Source: QKTW01 sp052161885
GTDB taxonomy: Bacteria; Bacteroidota; Bacteroidia; Chitinophagales; Chitinophagaceae
Length of the DNA stretch: 64,000 bases
Direction: 5' to 3'
Assembly: GCA_052161885.1 (NCBI GenBank)
Contig: CP197396.1
Location: 930,001-994,000 of the forward strand
Shown here: positions 15,308 through 22,751 of the stretch, in pieces
Position numbering within the stretch: the stretch's first letter is position 1
Layout: every line of letters begins with the position of its first letter
The notes under the pieces: model-generated
The model's input: only the letters and a program-made list of their open reading frames with translations
What the model was told of the DNA's origin: nothing
The model's database searches: none
Program-made: the position numbers and the translations under genes

Positions 15308-15335
15308 CAAATATGCTGATTAGCTGATGATGTGG
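15303..15335 (+). repeat. family-A repeat overlapping the DUF2723 stop
   Basis: AATTAGCAAATATGCTGATT.. begins in the last sense codon; the gene stop TAG is the first TAG of the element. Confidence 0.75.
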
Positions 15336-15365
15336 CAAAAGCAATTTAATAGGCTGTAATTTCTG

Positions 15366-15416
15366 TTATCTCACATCTCAATACTCATATCTCACATCTG
15401 ACATTTCACATCTCAC
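15366..15416 (-). repeat. family-B TGAG repeat, opposite orientation
   Basis: Read on the minus strand the units are ATGTGAA, ATGTCAG, ATGTGAG, ATATGAG, TATTGAG, ATGTGAG, with a strict period of 7. Confidence 0.8.
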
Positions 15417-15444
15417 GGACATTCACTATTTCTTATCATAGATC

Positions 15445-15475
15445 AACGTCGCTCACAAGGCGACGTTTTATTTTT
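15445..15475 (+). terminator. rho-independent terminator after the DUF2723 gene
   Basis: AACGTCGC pairs perfectly with GCGACGTT around TCACAAG, followed by TTATTTTT. It lies 138 bases after the DUF2723 stop, beyond the repeat arrays. Its T-rich tail overlaps the next gene's -7 element. Confidence 0.85.
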
Positions 15476-15476
15476 G
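15469..15476 (+). promoter_or_regulatory. -7 promoter element of the GNAT-pirin operon
   Basis: TATTTTTG fits TAnnTTTG and lies 20 bases before the GNAT start; it overlaps the T-tract of the preceding terminator. Confidence 0.6.
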
Positions 15477-15496
15477 TATGGCAAAACAGAAAAACT

Positions 15497-15790
15497 ATGG
15501 AATACAACATTATTCAGAATGACGAAAAACACCGCTTTGAGTTGCATATAGATGGTAAAATGGCGTTTGTGGTTTATGAAGCTTCCGGCGATACGATCAC
15601 CTTTTTACATACTGAGGTTCCGCAGGAACTGGAAGGCCAGGGGCTTGCGGCTGCATTGGCTAAATATGTGCTCAATTACGCCCGCGACAACAAATTAAAT
15701 GTTGTGCCGCTGTGTCCTTACATCAGGGTTTATCTCGACCGTCATCCTGAATACCAGCCGCTGTCTGTGATGCATCGTAACAAACAATAA
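15497..15790 (+). CDS. small GNAT-fold N-acetyltransferase-like protein
   Basis: A 97-residue protein of the short GNAT (YjdJ/NATD1-like) group. The beta-strands FVVYEASGDTITFLHTEVP lead into the acetyl-CoA binding turn ELEGQGLAAALAKYVLNYA, and PLCPYIRVYLDRHPEY is the typical C-terminal signature. Full-length GNAT enzymes are longer; this compact form is common and its acceptor substrate is unknown. It is 23 bases upstream of the pirin gene and probably co-transcribed with it from the TATTTTTG promoter. Confidence 0.88.
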   Translation: MEYNIIQNDEKHRFELHIDGKMAFVVYEASGDTITFLHTEVPQELEGQGLAAALAKYVLNYARDNKLNVVPLCPYIRVYLDRHPEYQPLSVMHRNKQ

Positions 15791-15813
15791 TCAAGTAAAA
15801 AACAACTATTAAT

Positions 15814-16692
15814 ATGTCAGTAAAACAAGTTCAGCAAATATTGCCGCCACCGGCACCGCATATGGTTGGCGACGGTTTCAGGGTACATAACTTTTTCCCT
15901 GGCGGCTATAATATGAGCGAAAAAAGAATGAGTCCTTTCTACCTGATGGATTACAATTCATTGATCGACTTCTCTCCGCGTGATACGCCCCGTGGTGTAG
16001 GTGTGCATCCGCACCGCGGCTTTGAAACAGTAACTATCGCTTATCATGGCAAGGTCGCTCACCATGATAGCTACGGCCATGCCGGTGTGATAGGAGAAGG
16101 CGATGTGCAGTGGATGACCGCAGGTTCCGGTGTATTGCACAAGGAGTATCATGAAGAAAACTACAGTAAGGAAGGCGGTCCTTTCCAGATGGTGCAGCTG
16201 TGGGTAAATCTGCCTGCCGAGCACAAAATGACTACGCCGAAATACCAGGAAATTACCAATGGTAAAATGGGCAAATACGAATTGCCCGGTAACGGCGGTA
16301 CTGTGGAAGTAATAGCCGGTGAGTACAAAGGTATAAAAGGACCTGCGTTTACTTTTACCCCGGTAGAACTGTACAACGTGCGCCTCAATAAAGATGCGGA
16401 AGTACAGCTGAGCCTGCCGGCAGATTTCAACACGGGTATACTCGTTGTGGGCGGCAGTGTACAGGTAAATGGCGACCAGGTGGCACCAACAGATAACTTT
16501 ATCCTTTTTAAAAATGAAGGGGAAGATATAACGCTGAAAGCCACAGAAGATGCCGTAGTACTGGTATTGAGCGGTAAGCCCATAGATGAGCCCATAGCCA
16601 GCTACGGTCCGTTCCTGATGAATACACACGACGAATTGCAACAGGCATTAAATGATTTTAATCATGGTAAATTCGGTTACCTGGAAGATTAG
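15814..16692 (+). CDS. pirin family protein
   Basis: A 292-residue bicupin. The N-terminal cupin has the metal-binding pattern GVGVHPHRGFETVTIAYHG with HHDSYGHAGVIGEGDVQWMT and LHKEYHEENY, the His/Glu set that binds iron in pirins. The C-terminal cupin spans about 175-290. Pirins are cytoplasmic iron proteins, some with quercetinase activity; here the role is unknown. A strong terminator follows after 23 bases. Confidence 0.94.
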   Translation: MSVKQVQQILPPPAPHMVGDGFRVHNFFPGGYNMSEKRMSPFYLMDYNSLIDFSPRDTPRGVGVHPHRGFETVTIAYHGKVAHHDSYGHAGVIGEGDVQWMTAGSGVLHKEYHEENYSKEGGPFQMVQLWVNLPAEHKMTTPKYQEITNGKMGKYELPGNGGTVEVIAGEYKGIKGPAFTFTPVELYNVRLNKDAEVQLSLPADFNTGILVVGGSVQVNGDQVAPTDNFILFKNEGEDITLKATEDAVVLVLSGKPIDEPIASYGPFLMNTHDELQQALNDFNHGKFGYLED

Positions 16693-16715
16693 GCATTTTC
16701 ATAATTTTTATAAAG

Positions 16716-16750
16716 ACAAACGTCGGTATTTGGGTACCGGCGTTTGTTTT
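16716..16750 (+). terminator. rho-independent terminator after pirin
   Basis: ACAAACGTCGGTA pairs with TACCGGCGTTTGT (one G-T wobble) around TTTGGG, followed by TTTT. Confidence 0.85.
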
Positions 16751-16803
16751 GCGAAGCGGAAAAGCTACCTGAAGAATTTTAAGATGATAGCTGATTTTAT
16801 AGT

Positions 16804-16818
16804 CCACTAATTTAGTGG
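16804..16818. promoter_or_regulatory. palindromic candidate operator upstream of peroxiredoxin
   Basis: CCACTAATTTAGTGG is a 7-1-7 perfect palindrome 38 bases before the peroxiredoxin ATG. The position suits a repressor or redox-regulator site; the regulator is unknown. Confidence 0.45.
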
Positions 16819-16856
16819 GAATTACATAACTTCACGTTCAATAAAAACAACTAACC

Positions 16857-17492
16857 ATGAGCTTGCGTTTAGGGGACACCGTTCCCGATTTTAATGCACA
16901 GACAAGTGCCGGAGAAATCAATTTCTATGATTACCTGGGCAATTCCTGGGGCATTCTTTTTTCGCACCCTGCAGATTATACGCCGGTATGTACTACAGAA
17001 CTGGGCCGAACGGCAGCACTGAAAGACGAATTCGCCAAACGTGGTGTAAAAGTACTTGCACTCAGTGTAGATCCGCTGGATAAGCATCTTGGCTGGATCA
17101 ATGATATTAATGAGACACAACAGGTGACCGTAGACTTTCCAATAATTGCAGACGAAGACCGTAAGGTTTCAACTTTGTACGATTTTATTCATCCCAATGC
17201 ATCAGCTACTGCTACCGTTCGTTCACTGGTAATAATAGGTCCCGACAAAACGGTAAAACTGATGATCACTTACCCTGCATCTACAGGACGTAATTTTAAT
17301 GAAGTGCTCCGTGTTCTTGATTCGTTGCAGCTTACTGCAAATTACAGCGTGGCCACACCTGCCAACTGGAATGAAGGTGAGGATGTGATTGTTGTGCCTT
17401 CTATCACCACAGAAGATGCCATTGCACGCTTTCCGAAAGGTGTAAAAGTGGTAAAACCTTACCTGCGTTATACGCCGCAGCCAAATAAATAA
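16857..17492 (+). CDS. 1-Cys peroxiredoxin (Prx6 type)
   Basis: A 211-residue cytoplasmic thiol peroxidase that reduces hydrogen peroxide and alkyl hydroperoxides. The peroxidatic cysteine lies in SHPADYTPVCTTELG (about residue 45), and the C-terminal extension ends RFPKGVKVVKPYLRYTPQP, typical of Prx6. No second resolving cysteine is seen, fitting the 1-Cys mechanism. A palindrome 38 bases upstream is a candidate redox-responsive operator. Confidence 0.95.
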   Translation: MSLRLGDTVPDFNAQTSAGEINFYDYLGNSWGILFSHPADYTPVCTTELGRTAALKDEFAKRGVKVLALSVDPLDKHLGWINDINETQQVTVDFPIIADEDRKVSTLYDFIHPNASATATVRSLVIIGPDKTVKLMITYPASTGRNFNEVLRVLDSLQLTANYSVATPANWNEGEDVIVVPSITTEDAIARFPKGVKVVKPYLRYTPQPNK

Positions 17493-17536
17493 CTATCCGG
17501 GAATATTTCTCAGCGCTTTCATTGTGTGTTTATATA

Positions 17537-17563
17537 AAAAAACGGGCTTCATTGAAGCCCGTT
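17537..17563. terminator. bidirectional terminator between peroxiredoxin and a secreted protein gene
   Basis: AACGGGCTTCA and TGAAGCCCGTT form an 11-bp stem. A-rich sequence on the left gives a U-tract for the minus-strand gene ending at 17571; TTTGTCATTTT on the right serves the plus strand. Confidence 0.88.
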
Positions 17564-17570
17564 TGTCATT

Positions 17571-17966
17571 TTAGTTGGATCTCTTATAATAATTTGCCTT
17601 GGCATCGTAGATCGCATCATCGCGCTGTATTTTCAGCTCATGGATTTTTTCCCGTTTTTCCCTGCGATCAAGTCCTTCATCCATTTTTACGGAAGAGATC
17701 CTGTCGGCATAATCATGTTTTATGTCCGCAATCTGCATATCCAGTTTGGAAGGCCTGTGGTATACCGACCAGGAGTAATAAGGATAACCCCAGCCATAAT
17801 ATCCGGGTCCCCAGCCCCAGTATGGAGCCCCTACTCCTACATATACCCTTGGATGCGGCCTGTAAAAACCGCCTCCTTCAAAATGGCCATGCCCATGACC
17901 ACGGTATTGTGCAGATGCTGTAAACACTGTCAAAACTGATGCGACCATTAACAATAGCTTTTTCAT
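17571..17966 (-). CDS. hypothetical secreted Gly/Tyr/Trp-rich protein
   Basis: A 131-residue exported protein with a signal peptide (MKKLLLMVASVLTVFTASAQ). The mature N-terminus is His/Gly-rich (YRGHGHGHFEGGGFYRPHP), then Gly/Tyr/Trp-rich (YWGWGPGYYGWGYPYYSW), and the C-terminal half is a charged helix (RREKREKIHELKIQRDDAIY). Proteins of this plan are common in Bacteroidota, but the function is unknown; the His cluster could bind metal. It is monocistronic with a shared bidirectional terminator. Confidence 0.75.
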   Translation of the reverse strand: MKKLLLMVASVLTVFTASAQYRGHGHGHFEGGGFYRPHPRVYVGVGAPYWGWGPGYYGWGYPYYSWSVYHRPSKLDMQIADIKHDYADRISSVKMDEGLDRREKREKIHELKIQRDDAIYDAKANYYKRSN

Positions 17967-18059
17967 AACCTTGCTTGTTTTATACTTTTATAGACACAAA
18001 AAGCGGGCTAAAGTAACCAGGCATAGCTCATTATAACGTTCCTGTAACATTATTTTTGA

Positions 18060-18167
18060 ATCAGTTGATATGCTGATTGGCGATTTAGCTAATGGGGCGT
18101 GTTTTATCCCTTTATTCCCATGTCAGCACATCATCACATTAGCCAATCAGCTAATTCTCACATTCCC
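18060..18167. repeat. two family-A repeats upstream of the DUF3347 gene
   Basis: Bases 18060-18096 (ATGCTGATTGGCGATTTAGC) read in the plus direction and 18133-18167 (CATTAGCCAATCAGCTAATT) in the minus direction, giving an inverted pair with about 37 bases between them. Confidence 0.65.
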
Positions 18168-18177
18168 CACATTCCCC

Positions 18178-18185
18178 TACCTTTG
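18178..18185 (+). promoter_or_regulatory. -7 promoter element of the DUF3347 gene
   Basis: TACCTTTG fits TAnnTTTG and lies 17 bases before the ATG at 18203. Confidence 0.6.
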
Positions 18186-18202
18186 CGGCAAAATGAAATT
18201 CC

Positions 18203-18778
18203 ATGCGCCGTTTAATTGTCCTTTTTGTATCGGTAATAGCCATCAGCAGCTGCAATAATGCCACAGAAAACAAAAAAGTCGAGGCTCCCGTAGCCGAAGC
18301 CCCGTCAGCACCAGCCGCAAGCAAACTTTCAGCTGCCGGTACTTCTGCACTTATGACAGTCATCGGCGATTATTACAGCCTTAAAGATGCCTTTGTTGCG
18401 TCAGACACAGCCAAAGCAAATGCCGCAGCCCAAAAAGTGGTAGTATCAGTCTCAGCTATGACCGCAGCTTTGAAAACCGATTCCGCAGATGGCAAAACAG
18501 TACAGCCATACCTGGATACAATGCAATTGAAGGCACAGGAAATTGCCGCTGCCAATGGTAACCTGGAGCAGAAACGCGCTTCTTTTGAAAAAGTTTCGGA
18601 CGCTATGTATGCAGTACTGAAAGATGCTGATCTGAAGAATGCTCATGTTTACCGTCAGTATTGTCCTATGGCATTTGAAAGAGGTGCTTACTGGCTCAGC
18701 AGCGAGGCAGAAATAAAAAATCCATACTATGGTAAAAAAATGCTCGACTGCGGAGAGGTAAGAGATTCGCTGAAATAA
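18203..18778 (+). CDS. DUF3347 lipoprotein (metal-binding-like)
   Basis: A 191-residue lipoprotein: signal peptide with lipobox near VIAISSCNN, then an Ala/Pro linker, then a helical DUF3347 domain. The C-terminal signature HVYRQYCPMAFERGAYWLSS followed by NPYYGKKMLDCGEVRDSL is shared with the heavy-metal domain at the end of some CusB-type efflux adaptors, where Cys, Met and His residues bind copper or similar metals. A periplasmic or membrane-attached metal chaperone role is likely but unproven. It has its own promoter and a strong terminator; no efflux pump gene is adjacent. Confidence 0.85.
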   Translation: MRRLIVLFVSVIAISSCNNATENKKVEAPVAEAPSAPAASKLSAAGTSALMTVIGDYYSLKDAFVASDTAKANAAAQKVVVSVSAMTAALKTDSADGKTVQPYLDTMQLKAQEIAAANGNLEQKRASFEKVSDAMYAVLKDADLKNAHVYRQYCPMAFERGAYWLSSEAEIKNPYYGKKMLDCGEVRDSLK

Positions 18779-18798
18779 TAATTACTGCATAAAAAATT

Positions 18799-18840
18799 AA
18801 ACGGCACCGTCTTCACAACATTAGGCGGTGCCGTTTGTTT
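18799..18840 (+). terminator. rho-independent terminator after the DUF3347 gene
   Basis: AACGGCACCG pairs with CGGTGCCGTT across a 15-base loop, followed by TGTTTATATT. Confidence 0.75.
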
Positions 18841-18869
18841 ATATTAAATTCGGTTATATCATTGCCGTA

Positions 18870-21239
18870 ATGAAATCCCTGCCCCGCTATTGCATATGGA
18901 TACTTTTCTTCTTGCTGGTATGTACCGCAGGTAGCCTGTATGCACAAAAAAAAGTAACGCTCAGCGGTTATATGCGCGATGCTCAAAGCGGTGAGGCACT
19001 CATCAATGCTACAGTATATGTAAAGGAGCAGAACATAGCCGTACAGGCAAACAGTTATGGTTTTTATTCGGTATCCGTTCCTGCCGGCAACTATACTTTT
19101 ATTTTCTCCTATGTAGGCTATGGTACGCTTACGGTGCCGATGGCGCTTGTAGACAGCAAGGTATACAACGCCGAGATGCAGAACCAGGCTACCATAAAAG
19201 AAGTGGAAGTAACAGCAGCTCGTAAAGACGAGAATGTAACGGGCACAGAGATGGGCACTATCAGCCTGTCTATGGATAAGGTAAAAACATTGCCTGTAAT
19301 CTTTGGCGAAACAGACATCCTTAAAACCCTGCAGCTATTACCAGGTGTGCAGTCTGCCGGAGAAGGAAACTCCGGATTTTATGTGCGCGGCGGTGGCCCC
19401 GATCAGAATCTCATTTTGCTGGACGATGCTGTGGTTTATAATACCGGTCACCTGTTCGGCTTTTTCTCCGTGTTTAATTCCGATGCGATAAAAAGTACAA
19501 CACTTATTAAGGGAGGTATGCCTGCGGCCTATGGCGGCCGGCTTTCTTCGGTGGTAGATGTTTCCATGAAAGAGGGCGATATGAAGGAACTTCACGGAGA
19601 AGGGGGAATTGGCCTGATCGCTTCACGGCTTACGCTTCAGGGACCGATCAAAAAGAACAAAGGTTCCTTTATGATCTCCGGCCGCAGAACCTACATTGAT
19701 ATACTGGCAAAACCGTTCGCTTCGAAAGGCGGCAGCTTCAGTGGCAGCAGCTATTATTTTTACGATGCCAATATCAAAGCCAACTACATTCTTACTAAAA
19801 AGGACAGGATCTATCTCAGCAGTTATTTCGGGCGCGATAAATTTGTGTTCAACAGCGCCAGCCAGTCGTTCAAAGCCAAAATTCCCTGGGGCAACAGCAC
19901 TGCTACCCTGCGCTGGAACCATCTTTTCAGTGATCGTGTATTCCTGAACACAACCCTGGTCTACAATGATTATAATTTCTCCTTTACCGGTGAGCAGAAC
20001 AACTTTGCTGTAAAACTGGCCTCTGGTATCCGTGACTGGAATGCCAAGCTGGACCTTGATTATTTTACATCATTCAATCATCACATCAAAACCGGTATCC
20101 TCTATACATTCCACACTTTTGTGCCCAACCAGGTTTCCGGACATAGCGATTCCGTGTCTTTTGAACCCAACAATGCTTTCGTGAAATATGCCCATGAAGC
20201 GGCAGCTTATGTGCAGGACGAATTTGACCTCGCTCCCGGTCTGAAAATAAATGCCGGTCTGCGTTACAGCTGGTTCGGGCAGGTAGGGCCATACACACGT
20301 TATACATTTGATGCATTCGGCAATAAGTCGGACAGCACCCGCTATGGCACCGGGCAATTGGTAAAAGCCTATGGCGGTCTGGAGCCCCGTTTTAATATCC
20401 GCTATGTACTTGATCAGTATTCCTCACTTAAAGCAAGCATTACTAAAACCTACCAGTATATTCACCTGGTAACAAACAACGGTTCTACCCTGCCCACCGA
20501 CACGTGGGTACCCAGTACATACATTACACAGCCGCAGGTTTCGTGGCAGTATGCGCTCGGGTATTTCCACAATTTCCTCGACAATAAAGTAGAAACATCT
20601 GTGGAGGTATATTATAAAAGCATGAAACACCAGATTGAGTTCCGGGAAGGATATGTACCCAACAGTATCCGCGATCAGGAGCTCGATTTTGTATTTGGCA
20701 GTGGTGAAGCTTACGGGGCAGAATTTTTTATTAATAAAACAAGAGGAAAATTTACCGGCTGGATCGGCTACACTTTATCATGGACATGGAGAACATTCCC
20801 TGATTTGAATGACGGAGAGCGCTTTCCTGCAAAATACGACCGGCGCCACGATCTGTCGCTGGTAGCTTCCTATGAGCATAGTAAAAAGTGGACATTCTCC
20901 GCCATTTTTATCTTCGGCTCCGGCAATGCAATTACACTGCCTACCAATTACTATTTTATAGAGCAGCAACTCGTACAGCAGTACAGCAAGCTCAATGCAT
21001 ATCGTCTGCCGCCTTATCACCGGCTGGACCTTTCTGCGGTGTACACCCCGCAACATAAAAAGAAAAGAAAATGGAGCAGCAGCTGGGCTTTCTCCATATA
21101 CAATGTTTATGACCGTTACAATCCGTATTTTCTGTATGTAGATACAAAAGGAAATGTTTCCCAAGGTATAGAAGCTAAGGTGATGCAGGTAAGCATATTT
21201 CCCATACTGCCCAGCATTACTTATAACTTTAAATTCTGA
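18870..21239 (+). CDS. TonB-dependent receptor with CarboxypepD-like N-terminal domain
   Basis: A 789-residue outer-membrane receptor. After a signal peptide (ending near GSLYAQ) comes a carboxypeptidase D regulatory-like domain (about 25-105: TLSGYMRDAQSGEALINATV), then a plug with LQLLPGVQSAGEGNSGFYVR and GGGPDQNLILLDDAVVYN, then a beta-barrel with the expected last strand ending in Phe (SITYNFKF). The ATG at 18870 (MKSLPRYC) begins the signal peptide; an upstream ATG overlaps the previous terminator. No SusD partner follows, so the ligand is unlikely to be a classical polysaccharide-utilisation substrate and remains unknown. Confidence 0.93.
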   Translation: MKSLPRYCIWILFFLLVCTAGSLYAQKKVTLSGYMRDAQSGEALINATVYVKEQNIAVQANSYGFYSVSVPAGNYTFIFSYVGYGTLTVPMALVDSKVYNAEMQNQATIKEVEVTAARKDENVTGTEMGTISLSMDKVKTLPVIFGETDILKTLQLLPGVQSAGEGNSGFYVRGGGPDQNLILLDDAVVYNTGHLFGFFSVFNSDAIKSTTLIKGGMPAAYGGRLSSVVDVSMKEGDMKELHGEGGIGLIASRLTLQGPIKKNKGSFMISGRRTYIDILAKPFASKGGSFSGSSYYFYDANIKANYILTKKDRIYLSSYFGRDKFVFNSASQSFKAKIPWGNSTATLRWNHLFSDRVFLNTTLVYNDYNFSFTGEQNNFAVKLASGIRDWNAKLDLDYFTSFNHHIKTGILYTFHTFVPNQVSGHSDSVSFEPNNAFVKYAHEAAAYVQDEFDLAPGLKINAGLRYSWFGQVGPYTRYTFDAFGNKSDSTRYGTGQLVKAYGGLEPRFNIRYVLDQYSSLKASITKTYQYIHLVTNNGSTLPTDTWVPSTYITQPQVSWQYALGYFHNFLDNKVETSVEVYYKSMKHQIEFREGYVPNSIRDQELDFVFGSGEAYGAEFFINKTRGKFTGWIGYTLSWTWRTFPDLNDGERFPAKYDRRHDLSLVASYEHSKKWTFSAIFIFGSGNAITLPTNYYFIEQQLVQQYSKLNAYRLPPYHRLDLSAVYTPQHKKKRKWSSSWAFSIYNVYDRYNPYFLYVDTKGNVSQGIEAKVMQVSIFPILPSITYNFKF

Positions 21240-21245
21240 TACCTT

Positions 21246-21422
21246 TTACCGCAACATCTTTTTCAGTTGCCCCAGCTCCATTATCCAGTTGTGCTGCATA
21301 AAATTCAGGATAAGGCATACCGCATAAAATTTTCCCATCTGTACCATCGTAAAAACCACCTGTTCTTCGATATCAAAAAAGTACTTAAGACTTATTGATG
21401 CCAGGCTCTGCAATTGTTTCAT
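21246..21422 (-). CDS. small 58-residue hypothetical protein
   Basis: This frame is below usual length cut-offs. It runs from an ATG on the minus strand (MKQLQSLASISLKYFFDIEE) through a hydrophobic helix (VVFTMVQMGKFYAVCLILNF) to a basic end (MELGQLKKMLR) and fills the gap between the converging TonB receptor and the divergent CAP-domain gene. A short membrane-interacting protein is plausible. I see no clear promoter, and similarity to known families is not recognised. Confidence 0.4.
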   Translation of the reverse strand: MKQLQSLASISLKYFFDIEEQVVFTMVQMGKFYAVCLILNFMQHNWIMELGQLKKMLR

Positions 21423-21503
21423 AGCTCTTCTGTTTTATCTGTTTCCACCTGTTTTTAACAAAAGATAAAACATCATGCCAGACAGTATGGGTGTGGCATT
21501 TCT

Positions 21504-21511
21504 TAACTTTG
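21504..21511 (+). promoter_or_regulatory. -7 promoter element of the CAP-domain gene
   Basis: TAACTTTG fits TAnnTTTG, 29 bases before the ATG at 21541, supporting that start over longer upstream frames. Confidence 0.6.
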
Positions 21512-21540
21512 TTCCACTACGGAAGAAGGTCGTTTTTAGT

Positions 21541-21999
21541 ATGAAGCAGGTTAAGTTAATTTTATCCACACTCCTTTTTATTTCATTTACCGGTATTAGA
21601 TCATTTGCTGCAGATGGCGGCAATATGGAGGCGTCGATACTGAAGCTCATAAATCAGTACAGGGCAGGAAAACATCTTCCTGCGCTTGCAATGAATGATG
21701 AGATTGCAGATGCTGCGCGCCGGCACAGCTACGATATGGCTACACATAAAGTACCGTTTGGGCATGATGGTTTTGAGCAGCGTACGGGCAGGCTTATTAA
21801 AGATCTTAAACCCGCAAACGCAGCAGCGGAAAATGTTGCATTCGGAGCCTCTTCTGCCCGTGAGGTGGTAGACATGTGGCTCCATAGCAAAGGACATCGT
21901 AAAAACATTGAAGGCAATTACAACATGACCGGTATCGGTATTGCCGCAGACCGCACCGGCAAGTATTATTTTACCCAGATATTTATCAATAAGCAGTAG
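21541..21999 (+). CDS. secreted CAP (SCP/PR1) domain protein
   Basis: A 152-residue exported protein with signal peptide (MKQVKLILSTLLFISFTG..SFA) and a single CAP domain. Signatures are ILKLINQYRAGKHLPALAMN, AARRHSYDMAT, AENVAFGASSAREVVDMWLH and SKGHRKNIEGNYNMTGIGIA, with the paired His/Glu typical of the cavity. Bacterial CAP proteins are widespread and mostly uncharacterised. The ATG chosen lies after a TAACTTTG promoter; the longer frame contains the promoter. Family-B and family-C repeats follow the stop. Confidence 0.92.
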   Translation: MKQVKLILSTLLFISFTGIRSFAADGGNMEASILKLINQYRAGKHLPALAMNDEIADAARRHSYDMATHKVPFGHDGFEQRTGRLIKDLKPANAAAENVAFGASSAREVVDMWLHSKGHRKNIEGNYNMTGIGIAADRTGKYYFTQIFINKQ

Positions 22000-22008
22000 G
22001 ATGAAGTG

Positions 22009-22077
22009 TGAAACGTCAGATGAGAGATATGAGATGTGAGAAGAGGCGTGAATAGGTAATGGTGAATCGTGAATGAT
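22009..22077 (+). repeat. adjacent family-B and family-C 7-bp repeats
   Basis: Family-B words (ATGAGAG, ATATGAG, ATGTGAG) occupy about 22018-22045 and are followed directly by family-C units GTGAATA, GGTAATG, GTGAATC, GTGAATG. This starts ten bases after the CAP gene stop. Confidence 0.75.
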
Positions 22078-22208
22078 GGCAGAATATCAGGTATAAAGCT
22101 GTTATCGCAAATATCATGTCAGTTAGTATCCATCGGCGTATTACACAATCAGCACATTAAATTTGCCTGGGGCATTATTTTGTTATAACTTAAGTAAAAT
22201 ATACCCTC

Positions 22209-22622
22209 ATGAACCGTTTCATTGCCATTACAGCTTTTACAATATGCGTCGCCGGAACTTTTACTGCAGATGCCCAAAAAAGTAAATCCAACAAAAAAGC
22301 AAAACATTCTGCGCAAACTGCCAAAGAGGTTGATTTTAACACTGCAAAACAAAAAATATATTTCCCCGACTATTATACCTTCTATGATCCTGCCCGTAAA
22401 TCTTTTGTTTACTGGGATGAGAACCAGTGGAAGACAAGCAGTGAAAAACCAGCACTCCTTAAAGATGCAGACATGGGCAGAACAAGGGTTCAGTTTCTTA
22501 AAGACGAAAACCTGGCACTTCCCGAAGACAACATAGAACGGTATATGAAATTATATCCCGCACAACCGGTATCGCCAACAGTTACCGTTCCTATTATTAC
22601 TATCTCCAGGAAAAAGAAATAA
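22209..22622 (+). CDS. hypothetical secreted protein
   Basis: A 137-residue exported protein with a signal peptide (MNRFIAITAFTICVAGTFTA) followed by a Lys/Ser-rich stretch (AQKSKSNKKAKHSAQ). The remainder (IYFPDYYTFYDPARKSFVYW) suggests a small beta domain and ends in a Pro/Val-rich strand with a basic tail. I do not recognise a family. It lies alone between repeats and is followed by a good terminator. Confidence 0.7.
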   Translation: MNRFIAITAFTICVAGTFTADAQKSKSNKKAKHSAQTAKEVDFNTAKQKIYFPDYYTFYDPARKSFVYWDENQWKTSSEKPALLKDADMGRTRVQFLKDENLALPEDNIERYMKLYPAQPVSPTVTVPIITISRKKK

Positions 22623-22684
22623 TCTATCCGGCAACTATACAGTGTAATACGCTAAAATCACAATACTCACATCTTATATCTAAT

Positions 22685-22720
22685 ACCGGGAATCAGTAAA
22701 AACAATGCATTCCCGGTTTT
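22685..22720 (+). terminator. rho-independent terminator
   Basis: ACCGGGAAT pairs with ATTCCCGGT across a 15-base loop, followed by TTTCATTTTT. Confidence 0.75.
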
Positions 22721-22751
22721 CATTTTTCGCTGAATGGAATAGTTTTACAGC

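Noticed and set aside
15958..16641. 227-residue minus-strand open frame over pirin
   Set aside because: Antisense shadow of a well-supported pirin gene, with no family features.
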